This document shows, piece after piece, positions 9,580-19,996 of a stretch of 64,000 nucleotides of DNA (positions within the stretch are counted from its first letter, which is position 1; each line of letters opens with the position of its first letter). Origin of the DNA: Thermomonas sp. (GTDB lineage: Bacteria; Pseudomonadota; Gammaproteobacteria; Xanthomonadales; Xanthomonadaceae); NCBI RefSeq assembly GCF_029945965.1, contig NZ_JAQSDO010000012.1:35253-99252 (forward strand). Direction: 5' to 3'. The position numbers and the translations under genes were made by a program. The notes under the pieces are model-generated. The model worked only from the letters and a program-made list of their open reading frames with translations, was not told the DNA's origin and ran no database searches.

Positions 9580-10520
9580 CCACGATGGGCAGCAGCAGAA
9601 ACCAGGCCGAACGGGTTCTGGTAGTGAAGCTGGGCGCGTTCGGCGACATCGTCCTGGCCGATGGCGCCCTGCGCGATATCCGAGAACATCATTGCGATGC
9701 CCATATCACGCTGCTAACCCGCAAGGGATTCGCGCCACTCCTGCAGCGTTGCCCGTGGGTGGACACGGTAGTGGTCGATGACAATGCCCCACGCTGGCGG
9801 ATCGACCACATGCTGGCATTGCGCCAGCGGCTTCACGCAGGGTATTTCGATGCCGCCTACGACCTGCAGAACTCACCGCGCTCGCGGTTCTATCGGCGTT
9901 GGCTGTCGGCAGGTTCAACCACCTGGTCGAGCGAAGCACTGCCGCGTGCCGTCGCATGCAGCGTACCGGCCCGGCATGCCACGCAACTGCGCGCGGCTGG
10001 CATCACCCCGCACTGGAGCGAACAGCCAGCGCCAGGCTGGATCGCAACCGATGCAGGCGCCTTGTTGACGCAAGCCGGGGTTGAGCATCCCTTCGTGGTC
10101 CTGTTGCCGGGCTCCTCTGCACGCCACCCGCACAAACGCTGGCCGCACTATGCGGGCCTTGCATCGCGTTTGGTACGCGGCGGCCTGATCGTGGCGAGCA
10201 TTCCGGGCATCGAGGAACCTGGAATCGCGACCGGATTCGACGGTTTCGTGCTGAAGCGTGACGGACAGGTGCTGACCCTGCCTGAACTTGCCGGCGTGTT
10301 GCAACGCGCAGCCTGCGTGGTCGGCAACGATAGTGGTCCCACCCATCTCGCCGCCTGCCTGGGCACGCCCACCGTGGCGCTTTTCGAGACCACCAGCCCG
10401 GCGCGCATCAGCACCGGGATCGAGTCCCGTGGCGCGGTCTGCCTGGATGCCCCCGTGGTGGCAGGCATCGGCATCGAACACGTGTTTGAAGCCATCCAGT
10501 GCCAGCTGGATCGGGCCTAG
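9576..10520 (+). CDS. Glycosyltransferase family 9 (heptosyltransferase-like)
   Basis: A GT9 protein of 314 residues. These enzymes usually add heptose to the LPS inner core from ADP-heptose. Visible features are VLVVKLGAFGDIVLADGAL at the N-terminus (family consensus with the GD pair), VVLLPGSSARHPHKRWP in the donor-binding half, and VVGNDSGPTHLAACLGTPTVALF. It is translationally coupled to the acyltransferase by a four-base overlap. It cannot be assigned to WaaC or WaaF. It converges on the ligase-like gene, and the two stop codons share the palindromic CTAG. Confidence 0.88.
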   Translation: MTTMGSSRNQAERVLVVKLGAFGDIVLADGALRDIREHHCDAHITLLTRKGFAPLLQRCPWVDTVVVDDNAPRWRIDHMLALRQRLHAGYFDAAYDLQNSPRSRFYRRWLSAGSTTWSSEALPRAVACSVPARHATQLRAAGITPHWSEQPAPGWIATDAGALLTQAGVEHPFVVLLPGSSARHPHKRWPHYAGLASRLVRGGLIVASIPGIEEPGIATGFDGFVLKRDGQVLTLPELAGVLQRAACVVGNDSGPTHLAACLGTPTVALFETTSPARISTGIESRGAVCLDAPVVAGIGIEHVFEAIQCQLDRA

Positions 10521-11824
10521 GCAGATGCCGTTTCCCGGTTTAGCAGGCTGCCGGCATACAGCGCCGCCAGCAGCAGCACTACGCCGCCCCAGAAGGTGGA
10601 GTACACCGCCAGGTGGGTATTGAGCGGGAATACCGTCACCGCCAGCGCCAGCATGGCGGGGCGCGCTTGCTCGCGCGCGGCAGGATCAGCGTAACGCCAC
10701 GCACGCCATGCCATCGCTGCGCCAGCCAGCCAAAGCAGCAGGCCAATCAGCCCGGTTTCGCTAAGCACTTCAAGCACGATTTGGTGCGCATGCAGCGCGG
10801 GGCCGGTACCCCAGGCAGCGATTTCGCCCGCATCCTGATCGCAGGACGCGAATGCGTCGCGGAAGCCGCGTGCGCCAACCCCATTGATCGGATGCTCGCG
10901 GATCATGCACAGCGCCGCCGACCAGATCCGGCTGCGCCCGGACAATGCATGGTCCACACCCTCGGCATTCCCGGTCAGGGCCGCGGTACTGCGGTCCAGG
11001 CGCTCGGCGACCGTTGGCGACAACATCGCGGCGGCAAACAGCAAGGCTGCTCCAAGCGCGAACACCCCCAGCAAACGCTTCCAGCCCAGTAGTCGCCAAC
11101 CGGACCACAGCAATACCAACGCGTAGGTCAGCCAAGCTGCGCGAGCGCCCGCAAGCAGGATCACCAAGCCGACCATCGACGCTGCCAGCAGCCAGCCGAT
11201 CCGACCGAAGCGCCGACCAGCCGCATCCAGCGCGAACGGTGACAGGCTGGCCAGCACGATCCCGAGCTTGAGGTTGCACGGACCCAATACGCCGCTGAGC
11301 CGGTCCAGCGCAGCCACTTCGGCGGCCGTGCACATGCCATGGCCACTGATCAGCTGCTTGATGTGGTCGATGCTCCAGAACAACGGACTGGTGTTGGTGA
11401 TGGCTTCCACCAGGCCATCGACGGTCCATACCGCAATGATGATGGCCAACCCGCCGAAGGTGCGGCGGCGCCCGGCCTCGCTGGCGACCGCAGACGCCAC
11501 GATCCACAGGAATGGCAAGTAACGCAGGTCGACCAGGACCTCGCGCCACGCGCGCGCATGGTCGACTGCATCGACCGCGGAAATCGCCTCCGGCAACCAG
11601 TAGGTAATGAACAGCACCGTGGTCAATGCCCACGCCGGCTCGCTGAGCAAGGCGGTGCCACCACGGAAACGGGCCTGGAACAGGCGCACGATGCCGGCCA
11701 GCGCGCCAAGCGCCAGGATCGCTTCGGCATAGCCGGGTGCAGGCCACAGTGCGACGAAGGCCAGCACCCACGCCGGCGCCCAGCGCCAGCCGGTTGCAAC
11801 TTGCGCGTTGCCGGCCTCACTCAT
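10517..11824 (-). CDS. O-antigen ligase/polymerase-like membrane protein
   Basis: A 435-residue polytopic membrane protein with about ten hydrophobic segments. A large periplasmic loop near residues 280-345 contains REHPINGVGARGFRDAF, the signature of the Wzy/WaaL C-domain. Proteins of this class join O-antigen to the lipid A core or polymerise O-units at the periplasmic face. Sequence alone does not separate ligase from polymerase. The start overlaps the stop of the upstream GT4 gene by ATGA. Its position beside waaA, the acyltransferase and GT9 supports an LPS role. Confidence 0.85.
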   Translation of the reverse strand: MSEAGNAQVATGWRWAPAWVLAFVALWPAPGYAEAILALGALAGIVRLFQARFRGGTALLSEPAWALTTVLFITYWLPEAISAVDAVDHARAWREVLVDLRYLPFLWIVASAVASEAGRRRTFGGLAIIIAVWTVDGLVEAITNTSPLFWSIDHIKQLISGHGMCTAAEVAALDRLSGVLGPCNLKLGIVLASLSPFALDAAGRRFGRIGWLLAASMVGLVILLAGARAAWLTYALVLLWSGWRLLGWKRLLGVFALGAALLFAAAMLSPTVAERLDRSTAALTGNAEGVDHALSGRSRIWSAALCMIREHPINGVGARGFRDAFASCDQDAGEIAAWGTGPALHAHQIVLEVLSETGLIGLLLWLAGAAMAWRAWRYADPAAREQARPAMLALAVTVFPLNTHLAVYSTFWGGVVLLLAALYAGSLLNRETASA

Positions 11825-12942
11825 CGTTCGCTCAACTCCCGGTATACATCCATCGTGGCTCGCTGCATGGCCTGCAAGGTGTACGGCATCGTAGCCGCAG
11901 GCGTTGGTGGATGTGCGAGCAACGCGCGCGCGCGCTGCCTGAGCGCGTCCATGTCGAATGCCACGACCGCTCCCTCGGGCTGCAATTGCGCGAGCAACTC
12001 ACCGACCCCGCCGTACGCCCACCCAAGTACCGGCCGGCCCACCGCGAGCGCCTCAATGACCGTGCGCCCGAACGCCTCCGGCTTGCGCGACAGCTGCAGC
12101 ACCAGGTCGGAGGCCGCATAGGCTTCGGCAATTGCATCGGTTGGCGCGGTGATCGCCAGCGCATCCGCGATGCCTGCAGCCTGCGCACGCGCCTGCAGTT
12201 CATCGATATAGGCCGCGCGCGCGGGATCCAGCGCACCCGGCATCCACAGCCGCGCATCCATGCCGTCGGCACGCAACGCGCCCAACAGATCCAATGCGTC
12301 GGCATGCCCCTTCAGGCGGGTGCCGCGTCCGGGCATGAGCAATAGCGGGCCATTGCCGCCCAATTGCGAATGCTGCATCGACAAGCGCGCGCGCAATGCG
12401 CGATCCGGTTCCTGCCCGCTCTCCACGCGCGGAAAGCGGGCGGGATCGATGCCACGTGGAATCACCCGCAGGCGCTGCGGATCGGTGCGCGGGTAGTGCT
12501 GCAACAGATATTCGCGCGCCACGTTCGAGACGCAGATCACGCGCTCGCCGCGGGCCATGATCGCGCTGTAACGCGAAGGCGAATTCAATCCGTGCGCGGT
12601 AGTGACGAAGCGGGGACGCGGGCCACGCATGCCCTGCAACGCACGCCAGGCCAACCAGGCCGGCAGCCGTGAACGCGCATGCACGATGTCCGCATCGATC
12701 TCGGCGAACAGCCGCCGCAAGGCCGGTACATGGCGGAATGTCCACGGCGATTTGCGGCCGATAGCGAGCGCAACGTGCTCCGCACCGATGGCCTGAAGTT
12801 GCGGCAGCATGCGCCCGCCATTCGACACCACGATGGCGCGATGACCATTGCTGACCAGGGCTTCAGCGATTTCCAGGGTCGAACGCTCGACGCCACCGGC
12901 ATCCAGCGCCGGCAACAATTGCACGACAGTCAGGCGGCGCAT
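11821..12942 (-). CDS. Glycosyltransferase family 4, surface polysaccharide
   Basis: A 373-residue GT-B fold enzyme. The N-terminal half begins VVQLLPALDAGGVERSTLEIAEAL with the usual GGxE acceptor-side motif. The C-terminal half has LLLMPGRGTRLKGHADAL and the E-x7-E region RKPEAFGRTVIEALAVGRPVLG. It probably transfers a hexose to LPS core or O-antigen. Donor and acceptor are unknown. It is encoded directly upstream of, and overlapping, the ligase-like gene, with a 15-base gap from the zinc-finger gene, so the three are likely co-transcribed. Confidence 0.9.
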   Translation of the reverse strand: MRRLTVVQLLPALDAGGVERSTLEIAEALVSNGHRAIVVSNGGRMLPQLQAIGAEHVALAIGRKSPWTFRHVPALRRLFAEIDADIVHARSRLPAWLAWRALQGMRGPRPRFVTTAHGLNSPSRYSAIMARGERVICVSNVAREYLLQHYPRTDPQRLRVIPRGIDPARFPRVESGQEPDRALRARLSMQHSQLGGNGPLLLMPGRGTRLKGHADALDLLGALRADGMDARLWMPGALDPARAAYIDELQARAQAAGIADALAITAPTDAIAEAYAASDLVLQLSRKPEAFGRTVIEALAVGRPVLGWAYGGVGELLAQLQPEGAVVAFDMDALRQRARALLAHPPTPAATMPYTLQAMQRATMDVYRELSER

Positions 12943-12957
12943 TGCGTCGCAGCGCAG

Positions 12958-13161
12958 TCAGTCCACCAGCACGTAAGTCGCGCTGCAATACGGGCACTGG
13001 CTCTGCCCGCCTTCGTTCTCGATCGCCAGATATACCCGCGGATGCGAATTCCACAGCGCCATCGAAGGCATCGGGCAGCTCAGCGGCAAGTCGCTGCGGC
13101 GCACCTCATAGCATTGCTGGGCATTGGCGGGCGAGCTGGCTGTGTGGGCGGATTCGGCCAT
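12958..13161 (-). CDS. Small zinc-finger (CHCC) domain protein
   Basis: A 67-residue protein with the CHCC zinc-finger arrangement: Cys in LSCP, His in SHPRVYL, and CPYC near the C-terminus, ending SATYVLVD. Homologues include the C-terminal domain of mitochondrial complex I subunit NDUFS6. Bacterial members are small, conserved and of unknown function. It begins the minus-strand group with the GT4 and ligase-like genes. The link to LPS may only be positional. Confidence 0.88.
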   Translation of the reverse strand: MAESAHTASSPANAQQCYEVRRSDLPLSCPMPSMALWNSHPRVYLAIENEGGQSQCPYCSATYVLVD

Positions 13162-13230
13162 GGCGATGCATCGATGCGGGATCGGCGCAGTTTACCAGCC
13201 GGGGCCGGCCATCCGACCCCCGTCCATGAC

Positions 13231-13938
13231 TCAGGCCGGCAGGTCGAACAGCAGCATGTCGCTGATACCACCCACACCCTGTACATCAATCACGCCGGTT
13301 TCGTCGACAAACCCCAGCGCATCGCCGGCCTGCAACACGCGTTCGCCTAGTTGCACCTCGCCCGTGGCCACATGCAGCCAGTAGCGACGCGCCGGATCCA
13401 ACGTCGTCGTCACCCCATCATCCGCATGCAGCCGGCTCGCGCGCAGCCAAGCCTGCTGGCGGATCGTCAGCGAGTCCTCGTCGCCATCGGGTGAGGCCAA
13501 TACTGCCCAGCGTGCGCGGCGCGCGTCTGGATCGAAATGACGCTGCCTATAAGCGGGTTCGGCATTCAGCCGGTCGGGCTGGATCCACAGCTGCAGGAAA
13601 TGCACCGGCTGCGCAGCGGAGTCGTTGTACTCGCTGTGCTCGATGCCGTGGCCGGCGCTCATCCACTGCACGTCGCCGGCGCGGATCACCCCGGCATTGC
13701 CGCTGCTGTCCTTGTGCGCCAGTGCGCCGTCCAGCACCACACTGATGATTTCCATGTTGGCGTGCCGATGCGGCGCGAAGCCGCCACCGGGAGCCACGAT
13801 GTCGTCGTTGACCACGCGAAGCGGGCCGAAACCCATCCACGCCGGGTCGTGGTAGTGCCCGAACGAAAACGTGTGCCGGCTTTGCAGCCAGCCCAGGTCG
13901 ACGGAGCCGCGCTCGGCAGCGGGGCGTTCAATGATCAT
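13231..13938 (-). CDS. Pirin family bicupin (YhhW-like)
   Basis: A 235-residue bicupin metal-binding protein. Cupin 1 carries the metal site HRHANMEIISVVLDG with a second His in GHGIEHSEYND. The opening SRHTFSFGHYHDPAWMGFGPLRVVNDD is typical of pirins such as YhhW, which can act as a quercetin 2,3-dioxygenase in vitro. The physiological substrate is unknown. ATG 13938 was chosen because the family begins at MIIERPAAER. The longer frame to 14124 overlaps the upstream rutE-like gene, which ends 4 bases away, so the two form an operon. Confidence 0.92.
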   Translation of the reverse strand: MIIERPAAERGSVDLGWLQSRHTFSFGHYHDPAWMGFGPLRVVNDDIVAPGGGFAPHRHANMEIISVVLDGALAHKDSSGNAGVIRAGDVQWMSAGHGIEHSEYNDSAAQPVHFLQLWIQPDRLNAEPAYRQRHFDPDARRARWAVLASPDGDEDSLTIRQQAWLRASRLHADDGVTTTLDPARRYWLHVATGEVQLGERVLQAGDALGFVDETGVIDVQGVGGISDMLLFDLPA

Positions 13939-13942
13939 GGCG

Positions 13943-14530
13943 TCAAAGAATTCGGCAGGCTTCGTCGAAGCCAAGACGCGGCGACCGCGGGAAGATGCTC
14001 GTGGGATCGCCAATCCCCAGGTTGACCAGGAAGTTGGACTTGATGGCCGTGCCCGCGAAGAACGCGGCATCCACCTTCGCATTATCAAACCCGGACATCG
14101 GTCCGCAGTCCAAGCCCAACGCACGCGCGGCGAGGATCAGATAGGCGCCCTGCAGGCTTCCATTGCGAAACGCCGGGACTTGCCTGTTTTCGCGCGGCCC
14201 GTCGAACCACGCCTTGGCATCCACGTGCGGGAATAGCACAGGCAGCTTCTCGTGGAAATCCTCGTCGAAGCCGACAATCACCGTGACCGGCGCAGCCATC
14301 GTCTTGTCGTGGTTGCCTGGGTCCAGTGCCGGTTCAAGCAACTGCTTGCCTTCCGGCGTCTTCACGAACACGAAACGCGCCGGGGTCGAGTTGGCTGCAG
14401 TCGGGCCAAACTTCAGCAAGTCATAGAGCTGGTGCAGGGTATCGTCGCTGACCTCGCCACCGAAGGCGTTGTAGGTGCGTGCGGTGCGGAACAGCTGGTC
14501 AAGCGCGGGATCGGTCAAAACCTTGGACAT
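13943..14530 (-). CDS. Malonic semialdehyde reductase / RutE-like nitroreductase
   Basis: A 195-residue FMN-dependent nitroreductase-fold protein of the RutE/HadB subgroup. It starts [23 protein letters not shown]. It has [19 protein letters not shown] (FMN contacts), [30 protein letters not shown], and [10 protein letters not shown]. RutE removes malonic semialdehyde during uracil degradation, but no other rut genes are here, so a general detoxification role is likelier. The ATG at 14530 has a GAGG site. The reading frame upstream to 15154 is antisense to the ELM1-family gene and is not part of the protein. Confidence 0.88.
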   Translation of the reverse strand: MSKVLTDPALDQLFRTARTYNAFGGEVSDDTLHQLYDLLKFGPTAANSTPARFVFVKTPEGKQLLEPALDPGNHDKTMAAPVTVIVGFDEDFHEKLPVLFPHVDAKAWFDGPRENRQVPAFRNGSLQGAYLILAARALGLDCGPMSGFDNAKVDAAFFAGTAIKSNFLVNLGIGDPTSIFPRSPRLGFDEACRIL

Positions 14531-14665
14531 CACAACCTCGAATATTGGCGGCAACCCACAGTGTAGAGTTCCGCCGATGAAACCGAAGTCACCCCACCGG
14601 AACGGATCGGTCTCATCTGTGCAACAACCCGTGCTGCTGCAGAGCGGATCAGGAGGGGCGTCGCC

Positions 14666-15619
14666 ATGACGATGACTTATGCCCTGCACGATGGCCGGGC
14701 CGGTAATGCACGGCAAGCGCTGGCACTTGCGCGTGCGTTGGATGTCGATGCCGGCGAATGGCCGCTCGTCCCCGGACAGCTCGCGCGCTGGTTTGCTCCG
14801 CGTAAGTGGCCGTTGCTGTCCGCACCTTTCGGCCCCGGGTTCCGTGCAGATTGCGAAGATCCGCCCGAGCTCGCCATCGGCTGCGGTCGCCAGGCGGCAT
14901 TGGCCACACGCCTGCTGCGTGCGGCTGGCAGCAAAGTAGTGCAGATCCTTGATCCGCGCATCGATCCACGCCATTGGGACGTGGTGGTCGCGCCAGAACA
15001 CGACGGCCTGCGTGGGGACAATGTGGTCACGATGCTGGGCAGCCTGCATCCGGTCGATGACCTGTGGCTGGCGCAGGCGCGCAGGGAGTTCCAGCCGCTG
15101 GAAAAGTTGCCTTCGCCACATACTGCATTGCTGGTCGGTGGCCCGAGCCGGCATGCCGCGCTGGACGATGTCGGATTCCAGTCTTTGTTGCAGATGTTGT
15201 CCGAGCTAACGCAAGCCGATGGCGGCAGCTTCAGCGTGATCGCATCGCGACGCACGCCAGCATCATGGCGCGAGGCAATGGGTCGTGTTCCACAAGATCT
15301 TCCGGGCATTCGCTGGCGTGACGAACACGACGGCACCAACGCGTATGCAGGATTGCTGGGCCACGCCGACCGCATCGTGTGCACGCCAGATTCGGTCAAT
15401 ATGCTCAGCGAAGCCGCGGCGACGCTTGTGCCTGTGTTCGCATGGAAGCCGCAGGCTGTCATGGGACGACCGCGTCGCTTCCTCGACACATTGCTCGAAC
15501 GCGGCCGCATTCGCGCGCTCGGTCAGGACACTGCGATGGACACGTTCGATGTCGAGCCGTTGCGCGAAACCGTACGCATCGCCGCAGCGATCCGGCGCCA
15601 TCTCAACCTGCCAAGCTGA
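14666..15619 (+). CDS. ELM1-family (DUF1022-like) protein
   Basis: A 317-residue protein with [30 protein letters not shown] and LLVGGPSRH motifs, as in the mitochondrial fission ELM1 family. Its bacterial members look like GT-B-type nucleotide-sugar proteins. Function in bacteria is unknown, and a surface polysaccharide role has been proposed from the fold. There is a strong GGAGG site before ATG 14666. A 30-codon open frame (14577-14669) ends over this start. It converges with glnE with a 9-base gap. Confidence 0.82.
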   Translation: MTMTYALHDGRAGNARQALALARALDVDAGEWPLVPGQLARWFAPRKWPLLSAPFGPGFRADCEDPPELAIGCGRQAALATRLLRAAGSKVVQILDPRIDPRHWDVVVAPEHDGLRGDNVVTMLGSLHPVDDLWLAQARREFQPLEKLPSPHTALLVGGPSRHAALDDVGFQSLLQMLSELTQADGGSFSVIASRRTPASWREAMGRVPQDLPGIRWRDEHDGTNAYAGLLGHADRIVCTPDSVNMLSEAAATLVPVFAWKPQAVMGRPRRFLDTLLERGRIRALGQDTAMDTFDVEPLRETVRIAAAIRRHLNLPS

Positions 15620-15628
15620 TCTGCCGCA

Positions 15629-18403
15629 CTAGCTGTCGAAACGCAGGCCCTGCGCGCGCACCGCATCCGTCACTGCCTGTCGCGCCTCATCGATGGACGC
15701 TTGCCGCGGCACGCGGCGTGGGCGCCGATCCAGGGTGCAGCGCAGGCCCGCGTCCAGCAGCGTTGCATGTGCAGCCTGCAACTGCGCATGCACGCTGTCC
15801 GAAATGCTGCCTGCGGCAAGTGCGGCATCCAGCAGTGTCGGCGTCGCACGGGATTCAAGCAGTTCGGGATGCGACCCGGCATCGCGCAACACGAGGAACT
15901 GCAGCAAGAATTCAAGATCGACCAAGCCGCCCTCACCCTGCTTGAGGTCGAAGATCGCGGCATCACTACGGTCGAGCTCTGCGCGCATCTTGCGACGCAT
16001 CGACGATACGTCTTCGATCAGCTGCGTCGTATTGCGCGTGCGTCCCAGCACCTCGACACGCACGCCATCAGCCGCAGCGATCAGACCGGGATCGCCGCCG
16101 ACGCCGCGCACGCGCACCAATGCCTGGTGTTCCCAGGTCCATGCCCGCACGCGCTGGTATTCGGAAAAACTCGCGAGGGTCGACACCAACAGGCCTGTAT
16201 TGCCATCCGGGCGCAGGCGCATGTCGACTTCGAACAGGCGACCCGCGCCGGTGCCGGTGCCGAGCAGCGAGACCAGTTTCTGGCCCAGACGGGCGAACCA
16301 GCGCGGCGCATCCAGCGGACGTGCGCCATCGGACTGTGCACCTTCAGGTGCGTCGTACAGGAATACCAGGTCGAGGTCGGAGCCGAAGCCGAGTTCCTCG
16401 CCGCCCACGCTGCCATAGCCGAGCACCGCGAAACGTGCACCGGCAACTTCGCCGTGCGCCGCATGCATTTCCGCCAGTACGAGGCGCAGCACCGATGCCA
16501 CCACCGCATCGGCCAGCCAGGCCAACCGCGATGCGCATTCCTGCGCCGTGCAACGCTCGTCGAGCAGAGCCAATGCCAGCCGAAAACTCAGCGCATGACG
16601 GACTTCGTTCAAGGCGTGCAGGGACGCTTCCACATCCCCATCGCGCAGGGCGGCCCTGCATTCAGCCTGCATCGCTTCGCGATCGGGCAAGTCGCCGGAC
16701 ATGCGCCGGTCGAGCAACTCATCCAGCAACAGCGGATGCGCACCCAGGCGCTCGGCCAGCAATGCGCTGCGCGCCAGTGCATCCACCAGGCGCTGCAGTG
16801 CTGGCGTCTGTTCGTCGAGAAGGGCCAAATAACTGGCACGACGCAGGATGGTATTGAGCAATGGCAGCAGGCGTCGCAGCACCGCATCGGGCTGCGCTGA
16901 GTTCGATGCCAATTGCAGCAGTGCCGGCAGCACCCGGTCCAGCCGCACCCGCGCGCTGTCCGACAGTTCGCGCACGCCAGGCGACCTGGCGAAATCCGCC
17001 AGACTGCGATGCAGCGCTTCGAAAGCGTGATAGCCGGCGATCTGCAATGCGCCAGCATCGGCATCGTCGGGCAGCGCGCGCCAGTACAACGACAGGTCGC
17101 TATCACCCTTGACCAGTTCCCGCGGCGCAAGCAAGGCGGCGAACTCGGCCGATACCCGCGACCGCCACGCCACGACATCAACCAGCAATGCCGACCAATC
17201 GGCATAGCCAAGTCCGCGGGCGATGCGCTCGCGTTGCAGCGCGTCTTCCGGCAATGCATGCGTCTGCGCATCAGCGAGCATCTGCAGGCGGTTCTCGAGC
17301 ATGCGCAGGAAGCGATAGGCCTGGGTGAGTTCTTCGCTGGTCGCGGCGTCCATGTACTCCAGTTCAACCAGCGCCTCCAGCACCGGCAACAGACTGCGCT
17401 GGCGCAATGCGGCCTCGCGACCGCCGTGGATCAGCTGCAACGCCTGCGCGAGGAATTCGATCTCGCGGATGCCGCCCGGCCCGCGCTTGATGTCGCCGGC
17501 CAGTTCCTTGCGCGCGACTTCGGTGGCGATCGCCGCCTTCATCGTGCGCAGGCCATCGAGCGCGCCGAAATCCAGGTAACGCCGGTATACAAACGGACGC
17601 AGGCTGCGCAGCAGTTGCTCGCCAGCCTCGATGTCGCCGGCCACTGGCCGCGCTTTCTGCCAGGCATAGCGTTCCCAGTCACGACCCTCACGCTGGAAAT
17701 ACTGCTCCATCCCCGCGAACGACAGCGCTACCCGGCCGGCATTGCCGAACGGACGCAGGCGCAGGTCGACGCGATGGCAGAAGCCTTCGGCAGTGACTTG
17801 GTCAAGCAACTTCGCCAGCTGCTGGCCGAGCCGCGCGAAATAATCCGAAGCGGCCAGCGCGCGCGCGCCATCGGATTCGCCATCGAGCTCGTAGGCATAG
17901 ACCAGATCGACATCGGAACTGAAATTCAACTCGCCGCCGCCGAGCTTGCCAAGGCCGAACACGATCAGACGCTGCACCGATCCATCGGCCGCGCGCACCA
18001 CGCCGGAACGCTGCGCGAAATCGGCTTCCAACGCGTCCAGCCCGATCCGCAGGCAGGTCTCGGCGAGCTCTGTGCTGCCAGTCAGGATCGTTCCAACCGG
18101 ATCGCCAACGATGACATCACGCCACACCAGGCGGGTGGATTCCGCATGCCGGTAGCGGCGCAGCAGGCGCGGCCACTCGGCCCGATTGTCCGGCGTGAGC
18201 TCTGGTGGTTCGATCGATGCCGCGCCGTCATCGGCCTGCAGTCGTTCGACCAGCGCAGGCTGGCTGGCCAGGGTTGCTAGCGCGAAATCACTGGCCAGCG
18301 CCAGCGCGCGCAACTGGCGCATGAAATCAGCGTCCGCCCGCCACGCGGCATCCGCGGGCAACTGCGCCAGCCTGCGTTCGACAAGGGATTCAAGCGCGTC
18401 CAT
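15629..18403 (-). CDS. glnE: Bifunctional glutamine synthetase adenylyltransferase/adenylyl-removase
   Basis: Controls glutamine synthetase by adding or removing AMP in response to PII and glutamine. The 924-residue protein has two nucleotidyltransferase domains. The N-terminal removase contains [23 protein letters not shown] near residues 150-170. The C-terminal transferase contains [23 protein letters not shown] near 680-700. A linker carries HEHP-equivalent helical regions. Length is close to the E. coli enzyme (946). It has a single start at 18403, is divergent from the AAA ATPase gene, and shows no damage. glnA and glnB are not in the window. Confidence 0.97.
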   Translation of the reverse strand: MDALESLVERRLAQLPADAAWRADADFMRQLRALALASDFALATLASQPALVERLQADDGAASIEPPELTPDNRAEWPRLLRRYRHAESTRLVWRDVIVGDPVGTILTGSTELAETCLRIGLDALEADFAQRSGVVRAADGSVQRLIVFGLGKLGGGELNFSSDVDLVYAYELDGESDGARALAASDYFARLGQQLAKLLDQVTAEGFCHRVDLRLRPFGNAGRVALSFAGMEQYFQREGRDWERYAWQKARPVAGDIEAGEQLLRSLRPFVYRRYLDFGALDGLRTMKAAIATEVARKELAGDIKRGPGGIREIEFLAQALQLIHGGREAALRQRSLLPVLEALVELEYMDAATSEELTQAYRFLRMLENRLQMLADAQTHALPEDALQRERIARGLGYADWSALLVDVVAWRSRVSAEFAALLAPRELVKGDSDLSLYWRALPDDADAGALQIAGYHAFEALHRSLADFARSPGVRELSDSARVRLDRVLPALLQLASNSAQPDAVLRRLLPLLNTILRRASYLALLDEQTPALQRLVDALARSALLAERLGAHPLLLDELLDRRMSGDLPDREAMQAECRAALRDGDVEASLHALNEVRHALSFRLALALLDERCTAQECASRLAWLADAVVASVLRLVLAEMHAAHGEVAGARFAVLGYGSVGGEELGFGSDLDLVFLYDAPEGAQSDGARPLDAPRWFARLGQKLVSLLGTGTGAGRLFEVDMRLRPDGNTGLLVSTLASFSEYQRVRAWTWEHQALVRVRGVGGDPGLIAAADGVRVEVLGRTRNTTQLIEDVSSMRRKMRAELDRSDAAIFDLKQGEGGLVDLEFLLQFLVLRDAGSHPELLESRATPTLLDAALAAGSISDSVHAQLQAAHATLLDAGLRCTLDRRPRRVPRQASIDEARQAVTDAVRAQGLRFDS

Positions 18404-18473
18404 GCCGCCGATTGTTGCACTACCTCAAAGCTATCCGTTGTGGCATCGCGATACGCTCGCTATCGTGCGCCAC

Positions 18474-19961
18474 ATGAGCGAACTGCAAGACTTGGTGGCG
18501 CTGATCCGCGCCGACACCCCGTTACTGGTCATCGAGACACCCGACGAAGCGCGGGTAATCGAGCTGTTCCGGCTGACCCTGATGCATGCCTGGCGGGCGC
18601 TGTACCGCTGGTCGATCACCGAGGGCCTGCGGCGGATGGACTTCGACCGCGAGGACGAGAGCGAGGTCGCGCCCGACTTGAGCGCCACGCTGGAAGAAAT
18701 CCGCCAGGCCAGCCAGCGCGGCACGTACCTGCTGCTGGATGCGCATCCATACCTGGGGTATGCCAGTTCGCAGCGGCTGCTGCGCGACATCATCCAGCGC
18801 CGCGGCAGCCAGCCGCATGTGTTGGTGCTGATCGGCACCAAGGTGGTCGTGCCGGAAGCGCTGGAACCCTTTGCGGTGCGCTTCAACCTGCGCCTGCCGG
18901 ATGCCAATGCGCTGCTCAAGCTGGTCCAGGACGAGGCCCGCGCCTATACCACCGAAAATGGCGGTCGCCGGGTCGAGGCCGACGCCGCTGCGGTCAAGCA
19001 GATCGTGCGCAACCTGCAGGGCATGAGCCTGACCGATGCCCGCCGTATTGCCCGGCATTTGATCTATCGCGATGGCGTACTGGGCGCCGACGACCTTCCG
19101 GAACTGGCGCGGCTGAAGTTCGAGATGCTCAACCGCAGCGGGCACCTGCATTACGAATATGACACCGCTCGATTCTCTGACGTGGGTGGCGCGGCCCGGC
19201 TCAAGCGCTGGATCGAGCAACGCCGCGACGCCTTCGTGCTGGATCCGCCACCTGCCGGCCTGGAACCACCGAAGGGCGTGCTGCTGCTGGGCGTGCAGGG
19301 CTGCGGCAAGTCGCTGCTGGCCAAGGCGGTGGCCGGAGGCTTCGGGGTGCCGCTGGTACGGCTGGATTTCGGCACCCTGTACGACAAATACCACGGCGAA
19401 ACCGAACGCAACCTGCGTGACGCACTAGCGTCGACCGAGCAGCTGGCGCCGTGCGTATTGTGGATCGACGAGATCGAGAAAGGACTCGCTCCCAGTAGCG
19501 GCGAGGGCGACGGCGGCCTGTCGCGGCGGGTGCTGGGCTACCTGCTGACCTGGATGGCCGAGCGCAAATCACACGTGTTCCTGGTTGCCACCGCCAACCA
19601 GGTGCACGACCTGCCGCCGGAACTCCTGCGCAAGGGTCGCTTCGACGAGATTTTCTTTGTCGACCTGCCTGATCCGGCCACGCGCGCGGAGATCTTCGCG
19701 CTGCACCTGGATCGCAGGAAACTACCGCGCGAGGACATCGACCTGTCGGCATTGGCCGCGGCAGCGGACGGTTTTTCCGGCGCGGAGATCGAACAGGTCA
19801 TCGTCAGCGCACTGTATGCCACCCATGCCGCACGCACCGGCATCGACACCCACGCCCTGATCCAGTCCATACGCGACACCCGTCCGTTGTCGGTGTTGAT
19901 GGCCGAACAGGTGCAGGCACTGCGCACTTGGGCGCAGTCACGCACGGTACCGGCCGGCTGA
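18474..19961 (+). CDS. AAA family ATPase, Ycf46-like
   Basis: A 495-residue protein with a non-canonical N-terminal region (about 1-220, beginning MSELQDLVALIRADTPLLVIETPDEARV) and a C-terminal AAA module. Walker A is GVQGCGKSLLAKAVAG, Walker B is VLWIDEIEKGL, and it has SHVFLVATANQ and LRKGRFDEIFFVDLP with the arginine fingers. The organisation matches Ycf46, encoded in cyanobacteria and algal chloroplast genomes and scattered through proteobacteria, where its substrate is not known. ATG 18474 was chosen because the frame upstream runs antisense to glnE. A hairpin after it serves the opposite strand. Confidence 0.88.
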   Translation: MSELQDLVALIRADTPLLVIETPDEARVIELFRLTLMHAWRALYRWSITEGLRRMDFDREDESEVAPDLSATLEEIRQASQRGTYLLLDAHPYLGYASSQRLLRDIIQRRGSQPHVLVLIGTKVVVPEALEPFAVRFNLRLPDANALLKLVQDEARAYTTENGGRRVEADAAAVKQIVRNLQGMSLTDARRIARHLIYRDGVLGADDLPELARLKFEMLNRSGHLHYEYDTARFSDVGGAARLKRWIEQRRDAFVLDPPPAGLEPPKGVLLLGVQGCGKSLLAKAVAGGFGVPLVRLDFGTLYDKYHGETERNLRDALASTEQLAPCVLWIDEIEKGLAPSSGEGDGGLSRRVLGYLLTWMAERKSHVFLVATANQVHDLPPELLRKGRFDEIFFVDLPDPATRAEIFALHLDRRKLPREDIDLSALAAAADGFSGAEIEQVIVSALYATHAARTGIDTHALIQSIRDTRPLSVLMAEQVQALRTWAQSRTVPAG

Positions 19962-19996
19962 GAACATGCGTTGCACAAACAAACCATTCGCCCATT

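Noticed and set aside
14531..15154. N-terminal extension of the RutE-like gene to 403 codons
   Set aside because: The added part is antisense to the ELM1-family gene; homology and a GAGG site place the start at 14530.
15701..18280. Two long plus-strand open frames (399 and 455 codons) opposite glnE
   Set aside because: Antisense shadows of glnE, rich in Gln/His/Arg from reversed codons, with no recognisable motif.
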